Assembly (NCBI RefSeq): GCF_001421415.1
Contig: NZ_LMKH01000034.1
Location: 124,001-188,000 of the forward strand
DNA: 64,000 nt
Direction of reading: 5' to 3'
Origin: Sphingomonas sp. Leaf208
GTDB taxonomy: Bacteria > Pseudomonadota > Alphaproteobacteria > Sphingomonadales > Sphingomonadaceae
Part shown: positions 50,644-61,577 of the stretch, piece after piece
How the letters are laid out: each line of letters begins with the position of its first letter
Numbering within the stretch: position 1 is the stretch's first letter
Notes under the pieces: generated by a model
What the model was told of the DNA's origin: nothing
Database searches by the model: none
The model's input: only the letters and a program-made list of their open reading frames with translations
Position numbers and translations under genes: made by a program

Positions 50644-50730
50644 TCAACTAGGAGGGCCCTCTGCCAGGACCGTGCAGGCGTCGTTCGCTCAACGGTCGGC
50701 ACGGACCCTGCCCTTCGACGAAAGCGCATC

Positions 50731-51345
50731 ATGACCTCGACCGACCACCGGCTTCGCGTATTGGCAATCCTGTGGTCGATCGGGCTCTTGGCATCCGGCT
50801 GGGCCCCCGCCGACCGCGCGACGTGGTGGATGGAGATCGCACCCGTCCTCATCGCCTTCCCCATATTGGTCGCTCTGCGACGCAGCTTCGCGTTCACGAC
50901 GCTCGCCCTCGTGCTGATCGCGCTCCACGGCCTCGTTCTCATGCTGGGCGGCGCCTACACCTATGCCCGCGTACCGATCGGTTTCGCGGTGCAGGACTGG
51001 CTGCATCTTGCGCGCAATCCGTATGATCGGTTCGGCCATCTGATGCAGGGCTTCGTGCCCGCGATCGTCCTGCGCGAGATCCTCATCCGGACCGGCAGCA
51101 TCGCGTCGCGCCGACTGCTGACGGTCACCGTCCTCGCCTACTGCCTGTCCGTCAGCGCCTTGTACGAACTGATCGAGTTCGGCGCCGCCGTCGCGCTCGG
51201 CCAAGGCGCGGACGCGTTTCTCGGGACGCAGGGCGACCCGTGGGATACGCAGTGGGACATGCTGATGTGCCTGGTCGGCGCCATACTCGCATTGCTCCTG
51301 CTATCCCGCGTTCACGACAGGCAGATTGCCCGCCTCAGACCTTGA
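50731..51345 (+). CDS. DUF2238 (YjdF) family membrane protein
   Basis: The 204-residue protein has five or six helices and the DUF2238 pattern: APVLIAFPILVALRRSFAFTTLALVLIALHGLVLMLGGAYTYARVP (regions 38-80) and NPYDRFGHLMQGFVPAIVLREIL near 95-118. SALYELIEFGAAV and DPWDTQWDMLMCLVGA follow near 150-180. The conserved acidic and His residues in RFGHLMQG and YELIEF could bind a metal, but the family function is unknown. Its end overlaps the convergent UbiH-family gene by 11 bases, so the two transcripts collide here. Confidence 0.9.
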   Translation: MTSTDHRLRVLAILWSIGLLASGWAPADRATWWMEIAPVLIAFPILVALRRSFAFTTLALVLIALHGLVLMLGGAYTYARVPIGFAVQDWLHLARNPYDRFGHLMQGFVPAIVLREILIRTGSIASRRLLTVTVLAYCLSVSALYELIEFGAAVALGQGADAFLGTQGDPWDTQWDMLMCLVGAILALLLLSRVHDRQIARLRP

Positions 51346-52549
51346 GGCCCTGCAACAGCTTCGGGAGATCGCCGCTTTCACCGCGTGCCTCCGCCATGAA
51401 GCGGTCCTTGAGCGGCGGGATCGCGTTGACAGCGCTGATGCCGAACCGGCGGACGGCGCTGGCGGTCTTGCCAGGGAGACCGAACAGGCGGGTGAGCGTG
51501 TCGGTGGCGGCTGCGGTCATGAACGTGTCGAGCCCGCGCCAGCGCTGATACCGCGCGAGCAGCGCCGCGTCGCCGAGATCGAGGCCGAGCCGCTTGCCCT
51601 CGACCAGCACTTCGGCGAGCGTCGCAACGTCGCGGAAGCCGAGGTTAAGCCCCTGCCCCGCGATCGGGTGGATGCCGTGGCCTGCGTCCCCAACCAGCGC
51701 GAGCCGCGTGTCGGTGATGCGCGCGGCGTGGTGGAAGCCGAGCGGGTAGGACGAGCGTGGCGTCGCCATCGACAGCGTGCCGAGGAAGCCGCCCATGCTC
51801 TTTTCCGCTTCGGCGAGGAACGCGCGGTCGCCGAGCTTGAGCATGCCGGGGGCGTTCTTCGCGTCGACCGTCCAGACGATCGCCGAGCGATGGCCATCGG
51901 CGTCATCCGGCAGCGGGAGCAGCGCGAACGGGCCGCTCGCGTAGAAGATCTCGTACGCGACGTCCTCGTGCGAGCGTTCGTGGTGGAACGCGGCGATGAT
52001 CGCGGTGTGCTCGTACGACCAGCGCGCGATCGTGATCCCGGCGGCCTCGCGCGTCGGCGAGTTGCGGCCCTCCGCGGCGATCAACAGCGGCGCGCGGATG
52101 ACGTCGCCCGAGTCCAGCGTGGCGGTGACGCCCGATTCGGCACGGTCGACCGTCGTCGCGCGCGTCTGCATGCGGAGGTCGACATGCGCTGCGGCGGTCG
52201 CGGCGTCGAACAGCGTGCGGCGGAGGAGCTTGTTCTCGTACATCGTGCCGAGCGCGCCATCGTCCGCGGCGGGGACGAAATCGAGCGCGCCGGGTTCGAG
52301 GCCGTCGCTCACCCGGATCTGGCGGATCGCACAGCCCTGCCCCGCCAGCGTCGCGCCGATGCCGATCGCGTCGAGCATGCGGTGGCTGGCGCTTGCGACT
52401 GCCGAGGCGCGGCCGTCGAAGCCGGGCGCGAGCGTCACCGCGGGGTCCGCGGGGTCGATCACGATCGTCGAAATGCCGTGCACGTCGAGCGCCACGGCGA
52501 GCGTCGCACCGACCAGCCCGCCACCGAGGATGATTACATCTGTGTCCAT
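51335..52549 (-). CDS. UbiH/UbiF/Coq6-family FAD-dependent hydroxylase
   Basis: The 404-residue flavoprotein monooxygenase has the FAD dinucleotide fold VIILGGGLVGATLAVAL at the N-terminus, the DG-like motif GRNSPTREAAGI near 155, and the signature LVGDAGHGIHPIAGQGLNLGFRDVATLAEVL near 285-315. These enzymes hydroxylate the ubiquinone ring. It is a general UbiH-type sequence and I cannot tell which ring position it acts on. The ATG at 52549 starts directly before the FAD strand and was preferred to the TTG at 52585. It is convergent with the DUF2238 gene. Confidence 0.92.
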   Translation of the reverse strand: MDTDVIILGGGLVGATLAVALDVHGISTIVIDPADPAVTLAPGFDGRASAVASASHRMLDAIGIGATLAGQGCAIRQIRVSDGLEPGALDFVPAADDGALGTMYENKLLRRTLFDAATAAAHVDLRMQTRATTVDRAESGVTATLDSGDVIRAPLLIAAEGRNSPTREAAGITIARWSYEHTAIIAAFHHERSHEDVAYEIFYASGPFALLPLPDDADGHRSAIVWTVDAKNAPGMLKLGDRAFLAEAEKSMGGFLGTLSMATPRSSYPLGFHHAARITDTRLALVGDAGHGIHPIAGQGLNLGFRDVATLAEVLVEGKRLGLDLGDAALLARYQRWRGLDTFMTAAATDTLTRLFGLPGKTASAVRRFGISAVNAIPPLKDRFMAEARGESGDLPKLLQGLKV

Positions 52550-52693
52550 GGCGCCCGCTTTATCCCGCCAGCCGGTCGCTGCCAACGACGTTCCCGACGC
52601 GGTTTAACCCGTGTTTCAGCGTGGTTGCTTGACGTCCGAGCAACCCAGCGCGATGCAAGATCACTATCAAAGTGAATCTGGAGAATACGGGTC

Positions 52694-55006
<2,313 letters not shown>

Positions 55007-55016
55007 CGTCGGACTC

Positions 55017-55139
55017 GATCCTCCCCCGCCAGGGGGAGGTGGCTGGCACTTGCCAGACGGAGGGGGAGGCAAGCCACCACCTCGGCTCCGTGCCCTCCCC
55101 CTCCGTCACCTGCGGTGCCACCTCCCCCTGGCGGGGGAG
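55017..55139. repeat. paired palindromic repeat, CCTCCCCC/GGGGGAGG family
   Basis: GATCCTCCCCCgccaGGGGGAGGTGGC is followed by CTGGCACTTGCCAG and CGGAGGGGGAGG, then the inverted CCTCCCCCTCCG and GCCACCTCCCCC-tggc-GGGGGAG. It contains the same blocks as the copy at 4894-5020, but the two outer halves are in the opposite order. It lies between ftsK and the OprB-type porin. Confidence 0.92.
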
Positions 55140-55231
55140 AATTCCTGGAATCCCTTGGCTTGTCGAGGGTTTCGGACTGCGAAGGCCCGGTATACGGGAT
55201 TGATACAGGTTACGAAAAACAGGTGGGCGTT

Positions 55232-56620
55232 ATGGGAAATTGGCGGTTCTGTGCAGCAGCAGCGTTGACGCTCGCAATACCCGGTCAGGTCTCCGCGCAG
55301 GATACCGCCAAGCAGACCCCCGGCAGCAGTGCGACCGACACGCAGCACCGCCCGCGCTCCGGCGTGCGCCGTGACAGCGATCTCTCACCCTCTGCGCTGA
55401 CCGCCGATACGCAGCGTACACCGCCCCCCGGCCTGTTCGCCGACTGGTTCAATATCCGCAAACGACTGGCCGATCGCGGTATTGGGCTCAGCGCGCGCTA
55501 TGCCTCGGAAAGCGCGTATAATTTTTCCGGCGGCGACCGGAAGCTGCTGCGCGAGACCGGTCAGTTCGACGTCGGCGTGCTCCTCGATCTCGACAAGGTC
55601 GTCGGCCTCAGGGGCGGTGCGTTCCAGGCGACCGTCACCTACCGCCGTGGCCGCGATCTGGGTGCGGACGCCAATCTCGGCGTGCTGCAACAGGTGCAGG
55701 AAGTGTACGGCCGCGGCCAGACCGTCCGCCTCACGCAATTCTGGTACGAGCAGAAACTTGGCGAAAAGCTCGAACTCAAGATCGGCCGCACCAATCCGGG
55801 CGAAGATTTCGCGTCCTTCTCGTGCTATTTCCAGAACCTCAGCTTTTGCGGTGCGCCGCCGGGGAATCTGAATGGCGATTACTGGCAGAACTGGCCGGTC
55901 AGCCAATGGGGCGCGCGGCTGCGCTACGACGTCAACGATCACCTCACGCTGAAGACCGCCGCCTACGAAGTGAACCCGCGCAACCTCGAAAAGGACTTCG
56001 TGATCGGCCGGTTCCACGGCGCAACCGGCGCGCTGATCCCCGTCGAGGCCGAATGGCGGCGCGGCGACGACGACGGCCGGGTCGGCGCGTACAAGGTCGG
56101 CGGTTGGGTCAATACCTCGAACGGCGACGACGTGTTCTACGACCTGAACCGCCGGCCGATCGCGATCACCGGCCTCGAACCGCTCCGCCGCAGCGCGCGC
56201 TACGGCGTGTATTTCAACATCCAGCAACAGGTCACCGGCACGTCTAAGGACGGCAAGTCGGTCACCGGGCTCAGCGTGTTCCTCAACGCGACGCAGGCCG
56301 ACCGCGCCACCTCGACCACCGACAACCAGATCGCTGCCGGGCTGTTCTACAAGGGGCTGGTGCCGTGGCGGCCGAATGACATCCTCGGCTTCGGCGTGGC
56401 GCGGACCAACGTGAACGGACGCGTAGCGAAGGGCCAGGCACTCGATCCGGCGCGGCCCGCGGTGCAGGATGCGGAATACGCGTCGGAAATCTATTACAGC
56501 GTCCACCCGACCAAGTGGCTCGAGTTGCGCCCGAACGTTCAGTTCATCCACAACCCCGGCGGCGTGCACGACGCGAACGACGTCGCGGTGCTCGGGCTGA
56601 AGGGCGCGATTACGCTGTAG
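55232..56620 (+). CDS. OprB-type carbohydrate porin
   Basis: The 462-residue protein has a signal peptide (FCAAAALTLAIPGQVSAQ), an unstructured Thr/Arg-rich part to about residue 65, and an OprB barrel. The barrel begins GLFADWFNIRKRLADRGIGLSARY and continues with GGAFQATVTYRRGRDL, KLELKIGRTNPGEDFA and GNLNGDYWQNWPVSQWGARLRY near 210. The last strands are EIYYSVHPTKWLELRPNVQFIHNPGG and VLGLKGAITL. OprB-type porins carry sugars across the outer membrane. The ATG at 55232 sits after GGTGGG. No sugar operon is adjacent. Confidence 0.93.
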   Translation: MGNWRFCAAAALTLAIPGQVSAQDTAKQTPGSSATDTQHRPRSGVRRDSDLSPSALTADTQRTPPPGLFADWFNIRKRLADRGIGLSARYASESAYNFSGGDRKLLRETGQFDVGVLLDLDKVVGLRGGAFQATVTYRRGRDLGADANLGVLQQVQEVYGRGQTVRLTQFWYEQKLGEKLELKIGRTNPGEDFASFSCYFQNLSFCGAPPGNLNGDYWQNWPVSQWGARLRYDVNDHLTLKTAAYEVNPRNLEKDFVIGRFHGATGALIPVEAEWRRGDDDGRVGAYKVGGWVNTSNGDDVFYDLNRRPIAITGLEPLRRSARYGVYFNIQQQVTGTSKDGKSVTGLSVFLNATQADRATSTTDNQIAAGLFYKGLVPWRPNDILGFGVARTNVNGRVAKGQALDPARPAVQDAEYASEIYYSVHPTKWLELRPNVQFIHNPGGVHDANDVAVLGLKGAITL

Positions 56621-56701
56621 CCGTACGCTCTGGCGGAACCCGCCGAATTCAGTGGCGGTTCAAGCGCGGGCGGGCAACGGTCGCGCCTTGAGGAGATTTC
56701 G

Positions 56702-57331
56702 ATGTTCAATACCCGCCCCGCGGTGATCGCGACGATCGCCGCTTTGTCCGTCGCCGCCGTGCCCGCGCCGATCGCCGCGCAGGCGACCGGTGATCTCGCG
56801 GCTGTGCAGAAGCACCTGCAATCGGTCGAGACGATGACCGCGAATTTCTCGCAGGCGGATCGCAACGGCAAGGTGCTGACCGGCGTGCTGACGCTGAAAA
56901 AGCCCGGCAAGCTGCGCTTCCAGTACGAAAAGGGCGTGCCGATCCTGATCGTCGCGGAGGGCGGCGCGCTGACCTTCATCGATTATTCGGTGAAGCAGGT
57001 GCAGCGCTGGCCGATCAAGAACTCGCCGCTGGGCGTGCTGCTCGATCCGACCCGCGACATCACGCGGTATGCGAAACTCGTCCCCGGCTACGACCAGCGA
57101 ATCACGTCGGTCGAGGCGAACGATCCCAAGCACCCCGAATATGGCCGGATCACGTTGGTGTTCGTCCGCAACGCGAGCGCGCCGGGCGGGTTAATGCTGC
57201 AGGGCTGGGTCGCACTCGACAGCCAGAACAACCGGACGACGATCCGCCTGACCAACCAGAAGTTTGGTGAACCGGTCAGCGACAACAGCTTCCGCTGGAA
57301 CGATCCGCGCCGCACGGGTGTAAGAAAATAA
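56702..57331 (+). CDS. lolA: outer-membrane lipoprotein carrier protein LolA
   Basis: LolA carries lipoproteins from the LolCDE complex to LolB through the periplasm. The 209-residue precursor has a signal peptide (MFNTRPAVIATIAALSVAAV) and the LolA fold: SVETMTANFSQADRNGKVLTGVLTLKKPGKLRFQYEK (region near 40-78), VAEGGALTFIDYSVKQVQRWPI, and SRR-free end SDNSFRWNDPRRTGVRK. GAGGAG six bases before the ATG gives a clear start. Its position between ftsK and exonuclease III is common in sphingomonads. Confidence 0.94.
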   Translation: MFNTRPAVIATIAALSVAAVPAPIAAQATGDLAAVQKHLQSVETMTANFSQADRNGKVLTGVLTLKKPGKLRFQYEKGVPILIVAEGGALTFIDYSVKQVQRWPIKNSPLGVLLDPTRDITRYAKLVPGYDQRITSVEANDPKHPEYGRITLVFVRNASAPGGLMLQGWVALDSQNNRTTIRLTNQKFGEPVSDNSFRWNDPRRTGVRK

Positions 57332-57735
57332 CATAAAATTCGTGTCATTCATGCAAGCGACAGGTTCGGCCTCCTAGAGAGTGGCTCGCGGATGTGGGGC
57401 ATTCGGGATTTTTCCCCCTGTTGCCCGGATGGTTTCCCCATTTCTTGCCTGCGTGACGAACGCTGAGTTGGCCCTCGCTCCATGCCCCCGGAGCGGGGGT
57501 CTTTCGCGTAGAGCGGCAGGCAAAAAGATCTGCCTGACTCGCTCGAGCGCGGCCGACGGGCGATAGCCCGGTCGACGACATGGGCTTTGCCCGTGGCGCC
57601 TTCTGACCTTCTAAAACCGAAGCGTCGGATGCGTGGAAACCGACCCACCCCCTGCCCCTCCCTTTCAGGGATGGGAGACCGTTGCGCTTCAGACGCTTCC
57701 TTGTCCCCACCCCCCCGCAACGCTACATCGCGCCG
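57332..57735. other. hairpin-rich intergenic region between lolA and exonuclease III
   Basis: I see no protein gene in these 404 bases. Several short hairpins are packed into 57484-57600: CCCCC-ggagc-GGGGG followed by TCTTTC, GGCAGGCA/TGCCTGAC, and two GGGC/GCCC hairpins around GTCGACGAC. A further CTCCC/GGGAG pair is at 57655-57683. The first could terminate lolA transcription. The cluster could be a decayed repeat element or a structured RNA. Confidence 0.5.
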
Positions 57736-58518
57736 GTGAAGATCGTCTCCTGGAACATCAACTCGGTCCGTTTCCGGATCCCCATCGTCGAACAGTTTCT
57801 GCGCGACGAGCAGCCCGACATCCTGTGCCTGCAGGAGACCAAGGTCATCGACGGCGACTTCCCGTTGGCGGCGTTCCGCGCGCTTGGTTACGAACACATC
57901 GTCCTGCACGGCCAGCGCATGCATCACGGCGTCGCGATCCTGAGCCGTGTGCCGATCGTCGAGGACGACCGGTTCGACTGGCAGGCGAACAGCGAGGCGC
58001 GCCACATCGGCGTCCGGCTGGAGAACGGCGTGCGGCTCGAGAACGTCTACGTCCCCGCCGGCGGCGATGTTCCCAATCGCGAGGTGAACCCCAAGTTCGG
58101 CCAGAAGCTCGACTTCATCGAGCGCATGACGACCTGGTCGGAAACCCTCCCCGGCCCCACCATCCTGGTCGGCGACTTCAACATCGCCCCGCTCGAATCG
58201 GACGTCTGGAGCCACAAGCAGTTGCTCGACGTCGTCAGCCACACTCCCATCGAGGTCGAGGCGCTCGGGAAGTTGCAGGCGGCAGGCGACTGGGTCGATC
58301 TCGGCCGCCATTTCCACCCCGCCCCCGCCCGCCTGTTCACCTGGTGGAGCTACCGAGCCAAGGATTGGGCAGCCTCGGATCGCGGGCGAAGGCTCGATCA
58401 TATGTGGGCAACCGGTGCCGCGGCCGAAGCCGCGGTGTCGCATCACGTCTACGAACGCTGCCGGAGTTGGCTGAAGCCGTCCGACCACGTCCCGATCATG
58501 ACCGAGTTCGCGTTTTGA
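57736..58518 (+). CDS. xth: exodeoxyribonuclease III
   Basis: Exonuclease III is the AP endonuclease and 3'-5' exonuclease of base-excision repair. The 260-residue protein has the full set of EEP-nuclease motifs: VSWNINSVR at the start, LCLQETKV near 30 (catalytic Glu), YVPAGG near 95, VGDFNIAP near 134 (Asp-Asn), and the C-terminal RLDHMWAT and SDHVPIM (catalytic Asp-His). The start is GTG at 57736, where homology begins; the frame upstream is not conserved. Its TGA overlaps the TTG start proposed for ribA. Confidence 0.95.
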   Translation: MKIVSWNINSVRFRIPIVEQFLRDEQPDILCLQETKVIDGDFPLAAFRALGYEHIVLHGQRMHHGVAILSRVPIVEDDRFDWQANSEARHIGVRLENGVRLENVYVPAGGDVPNREVNPKFGQKLDFIERMTTWSETLPGPTILVGDFNIAPLESDVWSHKQLLDVVSHTPIEVEALGKLQAAGDWVDLGRHFHPAPARLFTWWSYRAKDWAASDRGRRLDHMWATGAAAEAAVSHHVYERCRSWLKPSDHVPIMTEFAF

Positions 58519-59561
58519 GTAATCCTCGCGCAGCGGCACGCGCGGTCGACGCGCTGCGCCGCGGCTGGCCGATCGCGATCGACGGGCTGGTGCTGCTCGC
58601 CGTCGAGACGGCGGATGCCGAGCGGTTGGCGGCGTTCGATCCCGAAGCGAGTGGCAGCGTGCTGATCTCGTCGGGCCGCGCGGCAACGTTGAAGCTCGCG
58701 AACCAGCTCCCGGCCGCGGATCCGACCGAGCCCGTGCTCGTCGATCGCGCCCCCTGGATCGACTTCGCCGCCGCGACCGCGCTGGCCGATCCGCAATTCG
58801 ACTTGGCCACCCCCCTCAAGGGTCCGTTCCAGACGCTCCCGCTCGCCGATCCGGACGCGGCGGCAGCTGCCTTGCGACTTGCCCGGATCGCGGGATTGCT
58901 GCCGGCGTTCTTCCTCGGCACGGGCGAACCCGAGGTCCGCATAACCACTGCCGATATAGACGCACACGAAGATGCGAACCGACTGACACTCGCGGCACGC
59001 GCGCGGCTTCCGGTCGAGGGCGCCGAGGATGCGGAGATCGTCGCCTTCCGTAGCCCCGAAAGCGCAGACGAGCACATCGCGCTGCTGATCGGCCAGCCCA
59101 ACGGCCAGCCGCCGCTCGTCCGCCTCCACAGCGAGTGCCTGACGGGCGACGTGCTCGGCAGCCTAAAATGCGACTGCGGGCCACAGTTGCACGCCGCGAT
59201 CCACGCGATCCAGCATGGCGGCTGGGGGATCCTGCTCTATCTGCGACAGGAAGGCCGCGGGATCGGCCTGGTCAACAAGCTGCGCGCGTATGCGTTGCAG
59301 GACCAGGGGTTCGACACGGTCGATGCGAACACGCGACTTGGCTTCGCGGTCGACGCGCGCGATTTCGGGGTGGCGGCGCGGATGCTGACGCTGCTCGGCC
59401 AGCGCGAAATACGGTTGCTGACCAACAACCCCGCCAAGGTCGCCGGGCTCGAAGCGGCTGGCGTGACGGTGATCGAACGCGTGCCGCATTTCCTGCCGTC
59501 GAACCCGCACAACGCGCAGTATCTCGCCACCAAGCGCGACCGCACGGGGCATCAGTTCTGA
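58515..59561 (+). CDS. ribA: GTP cyclohydrolase II RibA with N-terminal extension
   Basis: RibA opens GTP in the first step of riboflavin synthesis. The C-terminal about 200 residues contain zinc cysteines in ECLTGDVLGSLKCDCGPQ, the catalytic RQEGRGIGLVNKLRAY, and LTNNPAKVAGLEAAGV. The N-terminal about 145 residues (AAARAVDALRRGWPIAIDG onward) resemble a degenerate DHBP-synthase-like or lyase fold and make the protein much longer than a solo RibA (about 200). The TTG at 58515 overlaps the xth stop and is the likely start; no ribosome-binding site decides it. The YdcF gene overlaps its end. Confidence 0.92.
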   Translation: MSNPRAAARAVDALRRGWPIAIDGLVLLAVETADAERLAAFDPEASGSVLISSGRAATLKLANQLPAADPTEPVLVDRAPWIDFAAATALADPQFDLATPLKGPFQTLPLADPDAAAAALRLARIAGLLPAFFLGTGEPEVRITTADIDAHEDANRLTLAARARLPVEGAEDAEIVAFRSPESADEHIALLIGQPNGQPPLVRLHSECLTGDVLGSLKCDCGPQLHAAIHAIQHGGWGILLYLRQEGRGIGLVNKLRAYALQDQGFDTVDANTRLGFAVDARDFGVAARMLTLLGQREIRLLTNNPAKVAGLEAAGVTVIERVPHFLPSNPHNAQYLATKRDRTGHQF

Positions 59562-60070
59562 CCGATATCCCACCCTCAAGACGCCTGATCGTGGTGTTCG
59601 GCGCGGCGGTTCGTCCCGACGGCAGCCCGAGCCCCACCCTCGCCCGCCGCATCGCGTTCGCAGCGGCGGCGGCGGCGCGCTACGTCGATGCGGACCTGTT
59701 CTGCTCCGGCGCGAAGGGGACGCATGGCCCGTCCGAAGCGTCGGTGATGGCGGGTGTGCTCGCCGAGACGGTCGATCGTTCGCGAATCCATCTCGACGAG
59801 GTGAGCGTGGATACGTTGCAGAGTGTCGTGGCCGCGACCGCGTTCGCGCGCGCGGGCCACTATGCGCAGTGCATGATCTGCACCGACGGTTATCACCAGC
59901 CGCGCATCCGTATGCTGTTCGCAATGCTCGGCATGCCCGCGAGTGCGATCCACGTGCCGCATGGCGGGAGCCGGCGGTACCAGCTCAAGATGCGGTCGCG
60001 GGAAGCGGCGGCAATTCCGTATGATCTGGTTGCGGGGATCGGTGCGATCTGGCGGCGTAAGCGGGGCTAG
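59558..60070 (+). CDS. YdcF/SanA family DUF218 protein
   Basis: The approximately 170-residue protein shows the DUF218 pattern: RLIVVFGAAVRPDGSPSPTLARRI at the start, ADLFCSGAKGTHGPSEASVMAGVL near 45, VDTLQSVVAATAF, CMICTDGYHQPRIRMLFA near 110 and VPHGGSRRY. DUF218 proteins are membrane-linked or cytosolic, with roles suggested in envelope or cofactor chemistry. No membrane helix is seen in this form. The start is uncertain: CTG at 59558 overlaps the ribA stop by four bases, and no ATG or GTG lies before the conserved region. Confidence 0.8.
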   Translation: MTDIPPSRRLIVVFGAAVRPDGSPSPTLARRIAFAAAAAARYVDADLFCSGAKGTHGPSEASVMAGVLAETVDRSRIHLDEVSVDTLQSVVAATAFARAGHYAQCMICTDGYHQPRIRMLFAMLGMPASAIHVPHGGSRRYQLKMRSREAAAIPYDLVAGIGAIWRRKRG

Positions 60071-60153
60071 CGGTTCTCCTGCGAACGCAGGAGCCCAGGG
60101 TACCGAGCCCAGTCCGTGGTTACCCTGGATTCCTGCGTTCGCAGGAAAACGGT
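60071..60153. repeat. paired palindromic repeat, TCCTGCG/CGCAGGA family
   Basis: CGGTTCTCCTGCG-aa-CGCAGGAG and TTCCTGCG-tt-CGCAGGAAAACGG are inverted partners with CCAGGGTA/TACCCTGG inside and about 20 bases between them. It begins one base after the YdcF stop and is in the convergent gap before the HAD gene. Second copy of the family at 2579-2667. Confidence 0.92.
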
Positions 60154-60203
60154 TTTGCAGCCCCGATACCTTCTCCGTCACTCTGGCATGACGGGGCAAG
60201 CCG

Positions 60204-60884
60204 CTAGTGTGCCTCGATCAACCGCGCGACGTCCTCAAAACTCTCCGCCAGCGCATCGACACCGATCGCCTTCAACCGCGCACCATGCTCGGCATTGCAA
60301 TGTGACCCCGCCGACAAGCCGATAACATAGCCCCCCGAAGCCACAGCCCCAGTCGCACCCACAGGCGAATCCTCAAGGATAGCCGTCCGCGCAATATCGA
60401 CGCCAAGTTGCCGCGCGCCGAACAGATACAGATCAGGCGCGGGCTTGCCGTTCGTCACATGCTCCCGCCCGCTATAGAGGTGATCACCGAACGCATCGCG
60501 CAAGCCGATATGCTCCAGATGCCGCGCGATCCACGAGACGGGGCTCGACGAAACGATCGCCTTGGGCAAATCGGCAGGGAGAGAGCGGACGAACGCAACC
60601 GCGCCCTCGATCGCATCGACGCCAGCCGCCATCACCCGCTCGTCCTCGGCCTTCCGCGCGGCGTAGAACTCCTCGGGCAGCGGCCGGTCGATCCAGCGCT
60701 CGATCGCGTCGATGAACTGAGGCCCGGCAAGCCCCATGAAGTTCGCCATCGAATCTTCGGCGCTGGTCGGGTGCCCCGCGGCGGTCAGCCATTCCGCGAT
60801 GTGGCGATTGCCGACGGCTTCGCTGTCGATCAGCACGCCGTCGAAGTCGAACAGCAGCGCATCGAACCGAACTGGAATGCTCAC
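60204..60884 (-). CDS. HAD-superfamily phosphatase (beta-phosphoglucomutase/Gph-like)
   Basis: The 226-residue cytosolic protein has the HAD motif I DFDGVLIDSE near residues 12-21 (nucleophile and acid Asp), motif II IVSSSPVSWIA near 110, Lys in the TNGKPAPDLYLFG stretch near 148, and motif IV ILEDSPVGATGAVASG near 168. A helical cap separates motifs I and II, as in subclass Ia. Substrates in this group include sugar phosphates and phosphoglycolate, and I cannot choose between them. It overlaps the YggS gene by four bases. Confidence 0.9.
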   Translation of the reverse strand: MSIPVRFDALLFDFDGVLIDSEAVGNRHIAEWLTAAGHPTSAEDSMANFMGLAGPQFIDAIERWIDRPLPEEFYAARKAEDERVMAAGVDAIEGAVAFVRSLPADLPKAIVSSSPVSWIARHLEHIGLRDAFGDHLYSGREHVTNGKPAPDLYLFGARQLGVDIARTAILEDSPVGATGAVASGGYVIGLSAGSHCNAEHGARLKAIGVDALAESFEDVARLIEAH

Positions 60885-61555
60885 ACGCCCGTCCCCCGCG
60901 CGCCGAACAACGCGCTGCCGATCCGGACGTGAGTCGCGCCGATCGTCACCGCGGTCTCGAAATCGTCGGACATGCCCATGCTGAGCCCAGTCAGCCCGTG
61001 ATCACGCGCCAGCTTTGCGAGCAACGCGAAATACGGCGCCGGCTCGATATCCGCGGGCGGCAGGCACATCAGTCCCGCGATCGGCAAACCGGCGGCGCGC
61101 GCCTGCTCCACCAGCGCGGGCAGGTCCGCGATCGCGCACCCACCCTTTTGCGGCTCATCGCCGATGTTGACTTGAAGGAAGCAGTCCGGCCGACGATCGC
61201 TCGCCTCCATCGCCTTCCCCAGCGCGGCGACCAGCGACGGGCGATCGACCGCATGGATGCAGTCGAACAACGCCACTGCCTCGGCTGCCTTGTTCGACTG
61301 GAGCTGCCCGATCAGGTGCAGCTCGACGTCGGGATACGCCGCACGCAATGCCGGCCATTTCTCCGACGCTTCCTGCACGCGATTCTCGCCGAACACGCGC
61401 TGGCCCTCGGCGAGCAGCGGCTCGATCGCCTCGACCGGATGCGTCTTGGAGACAGCGATCAGCGTCACGTCGTCCGCGCGGCGATCCGCGATCTCGGCGG
61501 CCTTGGCGATCCGGGTGCGGATGGCCTGCAATTTGGTGGTGTCGTCAGCAATCAT
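60881..61555 (-). CDS. YggS/PLPBP family PLP-binding protein
   Basis: The approximately 224-residue protein is a PLP-binding protein of the YggS/PROSC group, which maintains pyridoxal phosphate homeostasis and amino acid balance. The PLP Lys is in LIAVSKTHPVEAI near residue 36. GENRVQEASEKWP near 58, LHLIGQLQSNKA near 80, LSMGMSDDFETAVTIGATHVRIGSALFG near the end (phosphate-binding loop) are all conserved. The ATG at 61555 removes a short unsupported leader. The HAD gene follows with a four-base overlap. Confidence 0.95.
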   Translation of the reverse strand: MIADDTTKLQAIRTRIAKAAEIADRRADDVTLIAVSKTHPVEAIEPLLAEGQRVFGENRVQEASEKWPALRAAYPDVELHLIGQLQSNKAAEAVALFDCIHAVDRPSLVAALGKAMEASDRRPDCFLQVNIGDEPQKGGCAIADLPALVEQARAAGLPIAGLMCLPPADIEPAPYFALLAKLARDHGLTGLSMGMSDDFETAVTIGATHVRIGSALFGARGTGV

Positions 61556-61577
61556 GCGGCGCGCTATAGGCAGCGGC

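Noticed and set aside
57349..57710. Minus-strand frame of 121 codons in the lolA-xth gap
   Set aside because: It is read across hairpin clusters, gives an Arg/Ser/Gly-rich product with no ribosome-binding site, and overlaps the start region of exonuclease III.
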